Of a stretch of 10,095 nt of DNA, positions 1 to 7,524 are shown piece after piece (the first letter of the stretch is position 1; each line of letters starts with the position of its first letter). Source of the DNA: Bacteroidales bacterium. Lineage in GTDB: Bacteria; Bacteroidota; Bacteroidia; Bacteroidales; UBA932. The notes below the pieces were generated by a model that ran no database searches, was not told the origin of the DNA, and was given only the letters and a program-made list of their open reading frames with translations. The stretch lies in NCBI GenBank assembly GCA_017548805.1, contig JAFYZE010000183.1, positions 1 to 10,095 on the forward strand, read 5' to 3'. The translations under genes and the position numbers were made by a program.

Positions 1-2423
1 ATGTCAAATTCCCGAGCACCAACGGCAAGTGGATAGTCTTCGAGAACGGCGGATACATTTACTCCCTCAATCCCGCCGACCGTTCGTACCGCAAGATCGA
101 CATCGAACTCGATGCCGAAGGCCTCTACGCCCGTCCCGAGAGGATGCACGTGGACAGGAACCTGTCCAACATCAGCATTTCCGAGAAGGGTGACCGCATG
201 GCCGTCACGGCGCGCGGCGAGGTGTTCAACGTGCCTGTCAAGGCCGGCGTCACCCGCAACATCACCCGCACGCCCGGCGCCAACGAGCGCGGCGCGGAAT
301 TCTCCCCTGACGGGAAATACATAGCCTACATCTCAGACCGTACCGGCGAGACCGAGATCTATCTCCAGGAGACGGACAAGACCGAGCCCGTGCAGCTGAC
401 CAAGGGAGCCGACACCTATATCCGCAGCCTCGTCTGGGCCCCGGACAGCAAGTCCCTCCTCTACGGCGACCGCAAGAACAGGCTGGTGCAGGTCAGCGTG
501 CCCGACGGGGCGAAAAAGGTCCTGATGACCAACCCCGAGGCCGAGTTCCGTGGGGTCAGCTTCTCCTCCGACGGCCAGTGGATCACCTACACCAAGCCGG
601 CGGCTAACGAGATGGGCGTCGTCTATGTGTACAACCTCGCCAGCGGCAAGGAAATTCCTATCACGGAGAAGTGGTACGACTCCGGCTCGCCCATCTTCAG
701 CGAGGACGGCAAATACCTGATTTTCACCTCTGCACGCGACCTCAACCCGACCTACAGCTCGGTGGAATGGAACTACGCCTACACCAACATGGGTGCGATG
801 TACATCGCCGTGCTGTCCAAGGACACCCCTTCGCCTTTCCTGCCGAAGGACGGCGAAGCCCCCGCAGAAGCCAAGGAGCAGAAGAAGGATGACAAGGCCG
901 CCGCGCCCGCCGTGCAGGTGGATGCCGACGGCATCTACGAGCGCATCCTGCGCGTGCCCGGCGTCAGCGGCGGCGCCCGCCCCATTTACTGCGACGGCAA
1001 GAGCCTCCTTTACGGAGGCCGCGGCGGCACCCAGTCCCTTGACTTCGCAACCGGCGAGTCCAAGCAGGTAGCCGAAGGCAATCTCTCCATCGTCGGCAAG
1101 AAGGCCCTCATCGTCAACCGCGGCAAGTACTATGTCACCGACATACCCCGCGGCCGTGTAAACCTCGAGGGCGACGGCGTGAAACTCACCGACATGGTCG
1201 CCGACATAGACTACGAGCAGGAGTGGGCCCAGATCTTCGACGAGGCCTGGCGCGCATACCGCGACGGATTCTATCTCGAGAACATGCACGGCATCGACTG
1301 GGACGCCATGAGGAAGAAATATGAGGTGCTCGTACCCTATGCCAAGACCCGCCTCGACCTCAACTACATCATCGGAGAGATGATCAGCGAGCTCACCTGC
1401 GGCCACGCCTACGTCACCCCCGGCAGCTATCCCAAACCGGAGCGCGTGCAGATGGGCCTGCTCGGCGCCACTATCATAAAGGAAAAGAACGGATACAAGG
1501 TCAGCCATATCTACAAGGGAGCCCCTTACAGCGAGGCCCTGCGCTCGCCGCTCACTGAACCCGGCATCGGCGTAAGTGAGGGCGACTACATCCTTGCCAT
1601 CGACGGCCAGGACCTTACGGATGTCGCCAACATCTACTCCCTGCTGGTCGGCAAGGCCGGCGTGCTCACCGAGCTGACCGTCGCCTCGAAGGCCAACGGC
1701 TCCGACGCCCGCAAGGTCGTCGTCAAACCCATCGCCGACGAGTATCCACTCATCCATTACGAATGGGTCCTGCACAACATCGAATATGTGGAAAAAGCGT
1801 CGGGCGGCAAGATAGGATACATCTACATCCCCGACATGAGCGCAGAGGGTCTCAACGAGTTCGCCCGTTACTACTATCCCCAGCTGGACAAGGAAGCCCT
1901 CATCATCGACGACCGCGCCAACGGCGGGGGCAATGTATCACCGATGATCATCGAGCGCCTGCTGCGCGAGCCTTACCGCATGACCATGTACAGGAACTCC
2001 ACCCGCACAGGAACCATTCCCGAAGGTACTTTCGTAGGACCGAAGGTCTGCCTCATCAACAAGTTCTCGGCGTCCGACGGCGACCTCTTCCCCTGGAGCT
2101 TCAAGGCCACGGGACTGGGCGAACTGATCGGCACCCGCACATGGGGAGGCATCATCGGTATCAGCGGGTCGCTTCCTTACATGGACGGAACAGACATCCG
2201 CGTTCCGTTCTTCACCAACTACGACGTGAAGACCGGCGAATGGATCATCGAGAACCACGGAGTCGATCCCGACATCTATGTCGAGAACGACCCCATCAAG
2301 GAGCAGGCCGGTATCGACGAACAGCTTGACAAGGCCATAGAGGTACTTATGGGCAAGCTCAAGGACCGCAAACCCCTGCCTCCGGTCCCCGCTCCTCGCG
2401 ACTTCTCCTACAAAGGGAACTAG
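1..2423 (+). CDS. Tricorn-like S41 family peptidase (5' end truncated by the window)
   Basis: The reading frame is open from base 3 of the window, so the ATG at 144 is internal and the gene begins upstream; 806 residues are visible of a family usually near 1,050-1,100. Numbering from base 3, residues about 1-330 hold repeated beta-propeller blades of the TolB/tricorn type (EFSPDGKYIAY, VSFSSDGQWITY, PIFSEDGKYLIF), followed near 280-305 by a charged Ala/Lys/Pro-rich linker between the propeller parts. A helical core domain follows, then a PDZ domain at about 483-561 (SEGDYILAIDGQ), then the S41 catalytic domain. Catalytic candidates are His468 (CGHAYV), the nucleophile Ser691 in SASDGD and Glu750 in IENHGVDPD. 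The Ser that precedes the His in archaeal tricorn is Gly here. Known tricorn cuts oligopeptides; bacteroidal homologues usually carry a signal peptide and are probably periplasmic, but the N-terminus is not visible here. It runs convergent to the isomerase-like gene. Family assignment is firm; the substrate is unknown. Confidence 0.93.
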   Translation, partial: VKFPSTNGKWIVFENGGYIYSLNPADRSYRKIDIELDAEGLYARPERMHVDRNLSNISISEKGDRMAVTARGEVFNVPVKAGVTRNITRTPGANERGAEFSPDGKYIAYISDRTGETEIYLQETDKTEPVQLTKGADTYIRSLVWAPDSKSLLYGDRKNRLVQVSVPDGAKKVLMTNPEAEFRGVSFSSDGQWITYTKPAANEMGVVYVYNLASGKEIPITEKWYDSGSPIFSEDGKYLIFTSARDLNPTYSSVEWNYAYTNMGAMYIAVLSKDTPSPFLPKDGEAPAEAKEQKKDDKAAAPAVQVDADGIYERILRVPGVSGGARPIYCDGKSLLYGGRGGTQSLDFATGESKQVAEGNLSIVGKKALIVNRGKYYVTDIPRGRVNLEGDGVKLTDMVADIDYEQEWAQIFDEAWRAYRDGFYLENMHGIDWDAMRKKYEVLVPYAKTRLDLNYIIGEMISELTCGHAYVTPGSYPKPERVQMGLLGATIIKEKNGYKVSHIYKGAPYSEALRSPLTEPGIGVSEGDYILAIDGQDLTDVANIYSLLVGKAGVLTELTVASKANGSDARKVVVKPIADEYPLIHYEWVLHNIEYVEKASGGKIGYIYIPDMSAEGLNEFARYYYPQLDKEALIIDDRANGGGNVSPMIIERLLREPYRMTMYRNSTRTGTIPEGTFVGPKVCLINKFSASDGDLFPWSFKATGLGELIGTRTWGGIIGISGSLPYMDGTDIRVPFFTNYDVKTGEWIIENHGVDPDIYVENDPIKEQAGIDEQLDKAIEVLMGKLKDRKPLPPVPAPRDFSYKGN

Positions 2424-3637
2424 AGCAGGAAATCGCGGATCTCCTGTGCGTGACGTCCCGGAACGATGACGTGATGGTTGCCGATGGGTTCCTTGAGGAA
2501 ATAATCCCTGCACAGTGACCTGTCGTCAAGCCTGAGCAGCACCTGGGTACGGCACAGACGCTTTTCCGACAGATTCTTTACCAGCCCGGCCTCCGCCGCG
2601 AAACAGCGGTCGAGGCCGGGCGCCATTTTAAACAGCGTCACCGGACCCTCGGGGAGCTCGCCCTTGACGGCGACTCCGATGCCGGACTCGAAATGGGTGT
2701 CGTAAGAGTAGTTGCGGAGCATGTTGAACGGGACCGTGCAGTGCGCGAATACCATTTCTCCAGTGGAAGGGTCCATTCGCGAGGGATTGGCCATGAATCC
2801 CGGCACGTCGAAAAGGGCGTTGGACACGCACATGGTCAGCATGGTGGGAATGTCGCCCTCGCAGCCGGCAGGGATGCCTTCGGCATTGAGCAGGGCCAGG
2901 GCGATGCAGCCGGTATTGCCGACGGCCGTCAGCAGGTCGAAGCAGCGTACGGTGACGGCAGAAAGGCCGTAGCGCGCGATAAGGCGTTTAAGGGCGCCAT
3001 AGATCTCCAGCGCTCTTTCAAAAACATCCTTGGTCACCTTCGGATTGACCGAATGCCTGATGCTCTTCAGGGGGAATCCCGACGGCTCCTCGCAGAGGCC
3101 GCGACGGATCTCCGTGACGAACTCCTCCATAGGGATGTCTACCAACTCGATGCCGAGCCTGTCGCGGACAGCTGCACGGTCGGGGTCGGAGGCGATCAGC
3201 CAGTCGGAGGGGCGGCCGACGACGCCGGCCCGGCTGCCCTGCAGGCGCCGGCGGGCCCTGGCCGCCCGGGAGAGCGCCGCTATCCGCTCCGCGATATACG
3301 CGGCGCTCCCGTGCAGGATCTCGCCCTCCCTCCCCTGCTGCCGCAGGAACGAGAGGATTTCCATCGACGCGGCAAGTGAATTGCTCGCCCCGCTGGTGAG
3401 CAGGCGCACGGGGCCGTCCAGCTGAGGGAAGACCGCCTTGAAGGCATTCTCCGTGCCTCCGGTCCGCACATAGACCAGTTCGACGTCATGGCTGCCGTAC
3501 CGCGAGAAATCCTCCCCGCAGAAATCGAATTCCGCTCCAGCTGCAATGATATCCCTAACGAAGCGTTCTTCGGAAGCGTCGGGCATCACCTCACTATGAA
3601 GCCCTGACGTAAGTGTGTAGAGTCCGGTTCCGTTCAT
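2420..3637 (-). CDS. L-fucose/L-arabinose isomerase superfamily protein, substrate unknown
   Basis: This 405-residue protein resembles the COG2407 group (L-fucose isomerase and related proteins). Recognisable blocks are a conserved GRPSDWLIAS segment near 140-150, the GCEGDIPT block (Glu260, Asp262) after a Gly/Ala-rich helix, FAHCTVP (His299), DTHFESGIGVAVKG, and GNHHVIVPG near the C-terminus (His388, His389). By analogy with FucI/AraA, the acidic block and a C-terminal His are likely ligands of a catalytic divalent metal (inference). It is much shorter than E. coli FucI (about 590) or AraA (about 500), and no kinase, aldolase or transporter for a deoxy sugar sits beside it, so the substrate cannot be named. 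No signal peptide is seen, so it is probably cytosolic. I chose the ATG at 3637; a TTG two codons upstream (3643) is possible. It follows the M23 gene on the same strand by 56 bp and has its own candidate promoter. Its stop overlaps the tricorn-like gene's stop. Confidence 0.82.
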   Translation of the reverse strand: MNGTGLYTLTSGLHSEVMPDASEERFVRDIIAAGAEFDFCGEDFSRYGSHDVELVYVRTGGTENAFKAVFPQLDGPVRLLTSGASNSLAASMEILSFLRQQGREGEILHGSAAYIAERIAALSRAARARRRLQGSRAGVVGRPSDWLIASDPDRAAVRDRLGIELVDIPMEEFVTEIRRGLCEEPSGFPLKSIRHSVNPKVTKDVFERALEIYGALKRLIARYGLSAVTVRCFDLLTAVGNTGCIALALLNAEGIPAGCEGDIPTMLTMCVSNALFDVPGFMANPSRMDPSTGEMVFAHCTVPFNMLRNYSYDTHFESGIGVAVKGELPEGPVTLFKMAPGLDRCFAAEAGLVKNLSEKRLCRTQVLLRLDDRSLCRDYFLKEPIGNHHVIVPGRHAQEIRDFLL

Positions 3638-3649
3638 TTCCAATAAGGA

Positions 3650-3661
3650 TTATCCGGATAA
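3650..3661. repeat. 12-bp perfect palindrome TTATCCGGATAA
   Basis: A perfect dyad with no loop lies between the M23 stop and the isomerase-like start. It overlaps the downstream edge of the candidate -7 element and the predicted transcription start. That position would suit a repressor operator, but only one copy is seen and no regulator is nearby, so the function is speculative. Confidence 0.4.
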
Positions 3662-3689
3662 AAATAGTCAATTGTATCCGTAACTCCAA
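3659..3689 (-). promoter_or_regulatory. Candidate Bacteroidetes-type promoter of the isomerase-like gene
   Basis: On the minus strand a TTG (3689-3687) is followed after exactly 20 nt by TATTTTTA (3666-3659), matching the Bacteroidetes -7 consensus TAnnTTTG at all but the last base. The predicted transcription start near 3652 leaves a leader of about 15 nt before the ATG at 3637. The promoter would allow expression independent of the upstream M23 gene. The A/T-rich setting makes chance matches possible. Confidence 0.35.
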
Positions 3690-3693
3690 CCCC

Positions 3694-5307
3694 TCAGTCG
3701 TATCTGATGCCCGTTATCATTCCCTTGCCCTTGTCAATGGACTTCCGTCCGGTCGGATAAGTCCCGTTGATATACGGTTTGGGATCGACCCACTTCCCGC
3801 CGGAGTTGACACCGAGATGTAGATGGGGGTTCGGGACGTCCGTTGCATTGCCGCTCCTCCCTGAATACCCGATCAGGTCACCCTCATACACCCTGTCGTT
3901 CAACTTGAAAGGCTGTCCCGTCCTCGGATTGACCGCTATGGGCATCCCGCTCCGGAGATGCGCGTATTGATAGGTCGTTGTCTTGCCCTTTTCAGTGACT
4001 GAGATACGCAGTTCGTTGCCATAGGAGTTGCTTACATGCGCCTCACCGAATCCGCTCTCAGCCTTTGTGACCACCCCTGTACAGAGCGCATAGACAGGAG
4101 TCCCGACCTCCGCATAAAGGTCCAGGCCGTCATGTCTCTTGGGATTACCAGCCAGATCCGTCCGAGTCTCGCCGAAGGTCCCGCCATAGTAGTTGGCGTA
4201 TACATTGTCATCGGAGTCGGCCAGCGCCATGCTGACATTGCTCGCGGCTATCCTCATGCTCATGAGAGGGTTGGTGACGCCTTTGGACTTGCTTGTACCG
4301 GGCTTCCCCGTTGCGAAATATGCGGTGGACTCAAGGTCGCTTGTGACCTTGTAGCTGAACCTGTCCGACCTGTTCCACGCAAAATCACCCGTCCAGTGGT
4401 CCAGCCTGAACACCTTCACCTTGCTGCTCTGCGTGTAGCTCACTATCAGCGTACTCCCCGCCGTATAGACTCCGCTTCCTGTCATCTGTATCTCATCAGG
4501 GATGTCGCAGGACAGTCCTACGGTAAATGTTTTCTCCGGCTGGCCGCAGCTCTCTCCGTCCGGGTCCCAGATCCAAGGTGAATCCGTCATGTCCGGACCG
4601 ATGGAGATGGTGTATTTCCCCGTTATTTCTCCGGAGCCGGGACCATCGGAGACAGAACCTGCCTTCGTCCCCGGCATCCCGGAATAAACCACGATGTAGG
4701 AGAGCCTGCCGTCAATGCCCCCGCTGTCCGTGACGAAATCCGCCTGCACTATCCTGCCGGAATCGTAAACCTGCACCTTGAGGAGCTGCCCGGAAACGGT
4801 GGAGAATACAACGGCTCCGGTATAATCCGGTTTGTCCAGATAGTCGAAATCCGGATGTGCCCGTCCATACCACGAGTCGGTGACCATGGTGACGACGAAC
4901 ATCTCCTTGGGGCCGGCTATCAGGAACCTTTTCATGACGGACGCATCGTCCGGGTCACCTTCAGGATCCTTACCGAAATAGGCCGCCTGCACGGACTGCT
5001 CGTCCGAAAACGGTATCTGGACCATGGATGTCCCCTTGAATACGGTCTTCCTCTGCCTGCCCCTGTCGATGACCGATTCGAGGGGAACGGTCTCTGAAAG
5101 ACCTTTGGTGTCAGACTGCCCGACACCGCCGGGCAGTTCGGCGTAAAGAGGCGGCGGCGACACCTTGACAAAAGTATTTGAAAGGTCCGCCTTGACAATT
5201 CCCGACGGGAACATGTCAGGGTCTGCCTTCTCCGTACAGGAGACCAGCAAAAGAAGCAATAGCAGCGGGAGAAGGGTATTTCTCTCCCTGGTTTTGATGT
5301 AGTTCAT
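3694..5307 (-). CDS. Lipoprotein with C-terminal M23 (LytM/lysostaphin-type) metallopeptidase domain
   Basis: The protein has 537 residues from the ATG at 5307. It opens with a lipoprotein signal peptide: a Leu-run, then a lipobox (LVSC) with lipidation at Cys24 and an acid-containing stretch after it (TEKADPD). Residues about 25-370 match no family I can name; they look beta-rich and contain a GITGKYTISIGP-like segment, so Ig- or jelly-roll-like folds are possible. The C-terminal M23 domain spans about 385-520. It has the complete zinc-site motif set: His392 and Asp396 in HDGLD, His450 in YAHL, and His495/His497 in HLHLGV. M23 enzymes cut peptidoglycan cross-links or Gly-rich peptides, so it probably acts on the wall or on extracellular peptides from an outer-membrane anchor. 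The frame stays open up to 5493, but those 62 extra codons contain the promoter and overlap the GH3 start; only the 5307 start gives a proper signal peptide. It is divergent from the GH3 gene. Confidence 0.88.
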   Translation of the reverse strand: MNYIKTRERNTLLPLLLLLLLVSCTEKADPDMFPSGIVKADLSNTFVKVSPPPLYAELPGGVGQSDTKGLSETVPLESVIDRGRQRKTVFKGTSMVQIPFSDEQSVQAAYFGKDPEGDPDDASVMKRFLIAGPKEMFVVTMVTDSWYGRAHPDFDYLDKPDYTGAVVFSTVSGQLLKVQVYDSGRIVQADFVTDSGGIDGRLSYIVVYSGMPGTKAGSVSDGPGSGEITGKYTISIGPDMTDSPWIWDPDGESCGQPEKTFTVGLSCDIPDEIQMTGSGVYTAGSTLIVSYTQSSKVKVFRLDHWTGDFAWNRSDRFSYKVTSDLESTAYFATGKPGTSKSKGVTNPLMSMRIAASNVSMALADSDDNVYANYYGGTFGETRTDLAGNPKRHDGLDLYAEVGTPVYALCTGVVTKAESGFGEAHVSNSYGNELRISVTEKGKTTTYQYAHLRSGMPIAVNPRTGQPFKLNDRVYEGDLIGYSGRSGNATDVPNPHLHLGVNSGGKWVDPKPYINGTYPTGRKSIDKGKGMITGIRYD

Positions 5308-5343
5308 AGTCGTATAGGTTTGTCGCCGGATCATGCGGCGATT

Positions 5344-5375
5344 CAAATTTAGTTCTTCCGTGCATCCTTTGCAAA
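5344..5375 (-). promoter_or_regulatory. Bacteroidetes-type promoter of the M23 lipoprotein gene
   Basis: On the minus strand TTTG (5375-5372) is followed after 20 nt by TAAATTTG (5351-5344), a full match to the TAnnTTTG -7 element at the usual spacing from -33. Transcription would start near 5337, giving a leader of about 30 nt before the ATG at 5307. Its position argues against any start codon upstream of 5340 for the M23 gene. Confidence 0.65.
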
Positions 5376-5383
5376 GAATTCTT
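5374..5383. repeat. 10-bp perfect palindrome AAGAATTCTT
   Basis: A perfect dyad abuts and slightly overlaps the -33 element of the M23 promoter, inside the 180-bp divergent intergenic region. It could be a regulator-binding site, but A/T-rich palindromes of this length also arise by chance. Confidence 0.25.
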
Positions 5384-5453
5384 AACGAGCACAAAACAGC
5401 CCTCCCAGACACGAAAATGCGCCCGTCAGATATCAAAGCCCGCGATATTTTTC

Positions 5454-5461
5454 TATTTTTG
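5454..5461 (+). promoter_or_regulatory. Candidate -7 element of the GH3 gene promoter
   Basis: TATTTTTG is a full match to the Bacteroidetes -7 consensus TAnnTTTG and lies 26 bp before the GH3 ATG at 5488, giving a leader of about 20 nt. No TTG is present 19-21 nt upstream (the region reads GTCAGATATCAAAG), so the -33 element is weak or absent and the promoter may need an activator. The leader has no Shine-Dalgarno sequence and is A-rich, as is common in this phylum. Confidence 0.5.
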
Positions 5462-5487
5462 TAAAGAACACCACATAACAGAACCAC

Positions 5488-7515
5488 ATGCACAGATCAT
5501 TCATCGTCGGAGCGGTCCTCCTGCTGGTCCTCTCCGCGGGGTGCGCCCCGAAATACACCCAGCCCGAACTGGGTGCACGCAAGGCTGAGATCCTCACCCA
5601 GGGGAAATACCAGTTCAAGGACCTCAACAAGAACGGGAAAATAGATCCTTACGAAGACTGGCGCCTGCCGATGGAGGAACGTATCGCAGACCTCGTCTCG
5701 CAGATGACCCTCGAGGAAAAGGCCGGCCTGATGTTCCATCCCAACATCGCAGTCAATGAAAGCGGTGAGGTCAAGTACGACCTCAGCCCGGAGGAGAAGG
5801 AAGCCCTCCGCAGGGCGGAGGAGGAGCGCTACGCCGGTCCCATCGGGCCCGGCGGGCAGAATGCCGGCGCCATGGCCATGGGCCAGATGCGCCGCACCGC
5901 CACCGCCAAGTCATACATCGAGGAAAAGAACTTCCGCTGCATCCTCAACAACGGAGTAGCCCCCCCGGACAAATTCGCCAACTGGTCCAACGGCATGCAG
6001 GAGATAGCCGAGGCTTCGCGCCTGGGCATTCCCATCGTCTTTTCATCCGACCCGCGCCACAGCGCAAAGCTCGGTGGTCATGTCAGCGGCACCCAGTACT
6101 TCTCGCACATCACCAACGGCGAGGGCCAGGTGGGCATAACTGCCGGACGCGACCCGGAGATGATGCGCCGTTTCGGTGAGATAATGGCCGACGAGTACCG
6201 CGCAGTGGGCCTACATATGTTCCTCGGTCCCCAGGTCGACGTCATCACCGAACCCCGCTGGAGCCGCAACATGGGCTGTTTCTCCGAGTCGGCCGAGCTG
6301 ACCGCGGAGATGACCGCCGCCCTCATCGAGGGAGCCCAGGGCGACCACGTCGGCCCCGGCAAGATCCTCGTCCACCTCAAGCACTGGCCCGGCAGCGGCC
6401 CCCATCTGGGCGGCAGCGGCAGATGGCTGGTATATCCCGGCAACAACCAGGAGTACCACTATCTCCCCTGGAAGGCAGGCATCGAGAAAGGCGCCCTCGC
6501 GGCCATGGGTTACTACAGTGGCACATATTACGATTCCCTCAACGTGAACTACTCCTACCACATGTCCACCGAGGTCCTCTACGGTAAACTCGGTTTCAAG
6601 GGTGCCATCTGCACCGACTGGGGCGTGGTGGGCAACGGTCCCCTCAAGCCTTCGCTCCAGGGCAAGACCACCACGAAGGACAACATGGAGATGATCATCA
6701 ACGCGGGAGTGGACCAGATGGGATCCGAGACCCAGCCTGAGCTGGTAGTGGAACTGGTCAAGGAAGGCCGGGTATCCGAGGATCGCATCAACCAGGCCGC
6801 GTCGCGCATCCTGCAGTGGCACTTTATCCTAGGTCTTTTCGAGAACCCGTATGTCGATCCCGAAAAGGCCCTCAAGGTCCTCCAGAGCCCCGAAAACGAA
6901 GCCTTCGGCCTTGAGGCCCAGAGAGTGTCCAACGTGCTGCTGACCAATGACGGCACCCTACCGGCAAAGGAAGGCATGAAGATATTCGTGGATGGCATCG
7001 ACCCGGTCGTTGCGGCAACATACGGCACAGTCGTAGACAAGCCGGCAGACGCCGACCTCATCATCTACCGCACCACGTCATCGCCTGACCGCATGGGCGG
7101 GTTCGGGCCGCCTCCGGCCCCGGCCCCGCAGGGGCGCAACCGGAGGCAGGCAGCGCCTGCACCCAGGCCTGATCCGTTCGCACCCACCGAAGTCGACATC
7201 GACTTCCCGGCACCTAAGCTTGCACGCATCAAGGAGCTTGTCGCTACAGGAAAACCGGTGGTAGCTGATATCAACCCCACCGGTTCATCCCTGGTGATCA
7301 CTCCCGAGCTCAAGGCCCTTCCGCAGGCTATGATCCTATCGTTCGACCCTACGGATGCTGCCGTTCTGGATGTAGTCTTCGGACGCCACAATCCCAAGAG
7401 CAAGCTCCCGTTCGAGATCCCGTCGTCGATGGATGCCGTCAGGGCCCAGAAGGAAGACGTACCTTTCGACTCCCCAGCCCCGTCGTTCGCATTCGACTTC
7501 GGCCTGAGCTACTAG
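5488..7515 (+). CDS. Glycoside hydrolase family 3 lipoprotein (beta-glucosidase-like)
   Basis: The 675-residue product starts with a lipoprotein signal peptide (LSAGC, lipidation at Cys19). Residues 45-56 (DLNKNGKIDPYE) form an EF-hand/dockerin-type calcium loop, a feature often seen at the start of bacteroidal GH3 proteins. The GH3 TIM-barrel domain covers about 65-440: QMTLEEKAG, the substrate-binding KHWPG block (Lys298-His299), and the nucleophile Asp377 in ICTDWGVV. GH3 enzymes remove beta-linked glucose, xylose or N-acetylhexosamine from glycan ends by a retaining mechanism. The C-terminal alpha/beta domain (about 455-650) is recognisable from its end (FGRHNPKSKLPFEIPSS, then a terminal FDFGLSY). 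Its middle carries a Pro/Ala-rich insert at about 538-567, and I cannot identify the acid/base Glu. No C-terminal fibronectin-III domain is present. It is probably periplasmic or outer-membrane anchored. It stands alone, with no SusC/SusD genes nearby, so the substrate is not predictable. Confidence 0.92.
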   Translation: MHRSFIVGAVLLLVLSAGCAPKYTQPELGARKAEILTQGKYQFKDLNKNGKIDPYEDWRLPMEERIADLVSQMTLEEKAGLMFHPNIAVNESGEVKYDLSPEEKEALRRAEEERYAGPIGPGGQNAGAMAMGQMRRTATAKSYIEEKNFRCILNNGVAPPDKFANWSNGMQEIAEASRLGIPIVFSSDPRHSAKLGGHVSGTQYFSHITNGEGQVGITAGRDPEMMRRFGEIMADEYRAVGLHMFLGPQVDVITEPRWSRNMGCFSESAELTAEMTAALIEGAQGDHVGPGKILVHLKHWPGSGPHLGGSGRWLVYPGNNQEYHYLPWKAGIEKGALAAMGYYSGTYYDSLNVNYSYHMSTEVLYGKLGFKGAICTDWGVVGNGPLKPSLQGKTTTKDNMEMIINAGVDQMGSETQPELVVELVKEGRVSEDRINQAASRILQWHFILGLFENPYVDPEKALKVLQSPENEAFGLEAQRVSNVLLTNDGTLPAKEGMKIFVDGIDPVVAATYGTVVDKPADADLIIYRTTSSPDRMGGFGPPPAPAPQGRNRRQAAPAPRPDPFAPTEVDIDFPAPKLARIKELVATGKPVVADINPTGSSLVITPELKALPQAMILSFDPTDAAVLDVVFGRHNPKSKLPFEIPSSMDAVRAQKEDVPFDSPAPSFAFDFGLSY

Positions 7516-7524
7516 ATCATCCCC

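Noticed and set aside
144..146. ATG at 144 as start of the tricorn-like gene
   Set aside because: The frame is open upstream to the window edge and translates to propeller-like sequence (GKWIVFENGGYIYSL), so this ATG is an internal Met.
333..1775. 480-codon open frame on the minus strand inside the tricorn-like gene
   Set aside because: It is fully antisense to a gene with clear propeller and PDZ/S41 motifs. Its translation is a Val/Gly/Ala/Leu-rich, low-information sequence with no domain, as expected for a mirror frame in GC-rich coding DNA.
2425..2472. Short inverted repeats (CAGGA/TCCTG and ACGTC/GACGT) near the shared stop codons
   Set aside because: The stems are only 5 bp, lie in coding sequence of the isomerase-like gene and lack T-tracts, so they are not convincing terminators.
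2693..3379. 228-codon plus-strand open frame inside the isomerase-like gene
   Set aside because: It is antisense to a gene with conserved family blocks; its His/Arg/Gly-rich composition is typical of a shadow frame.
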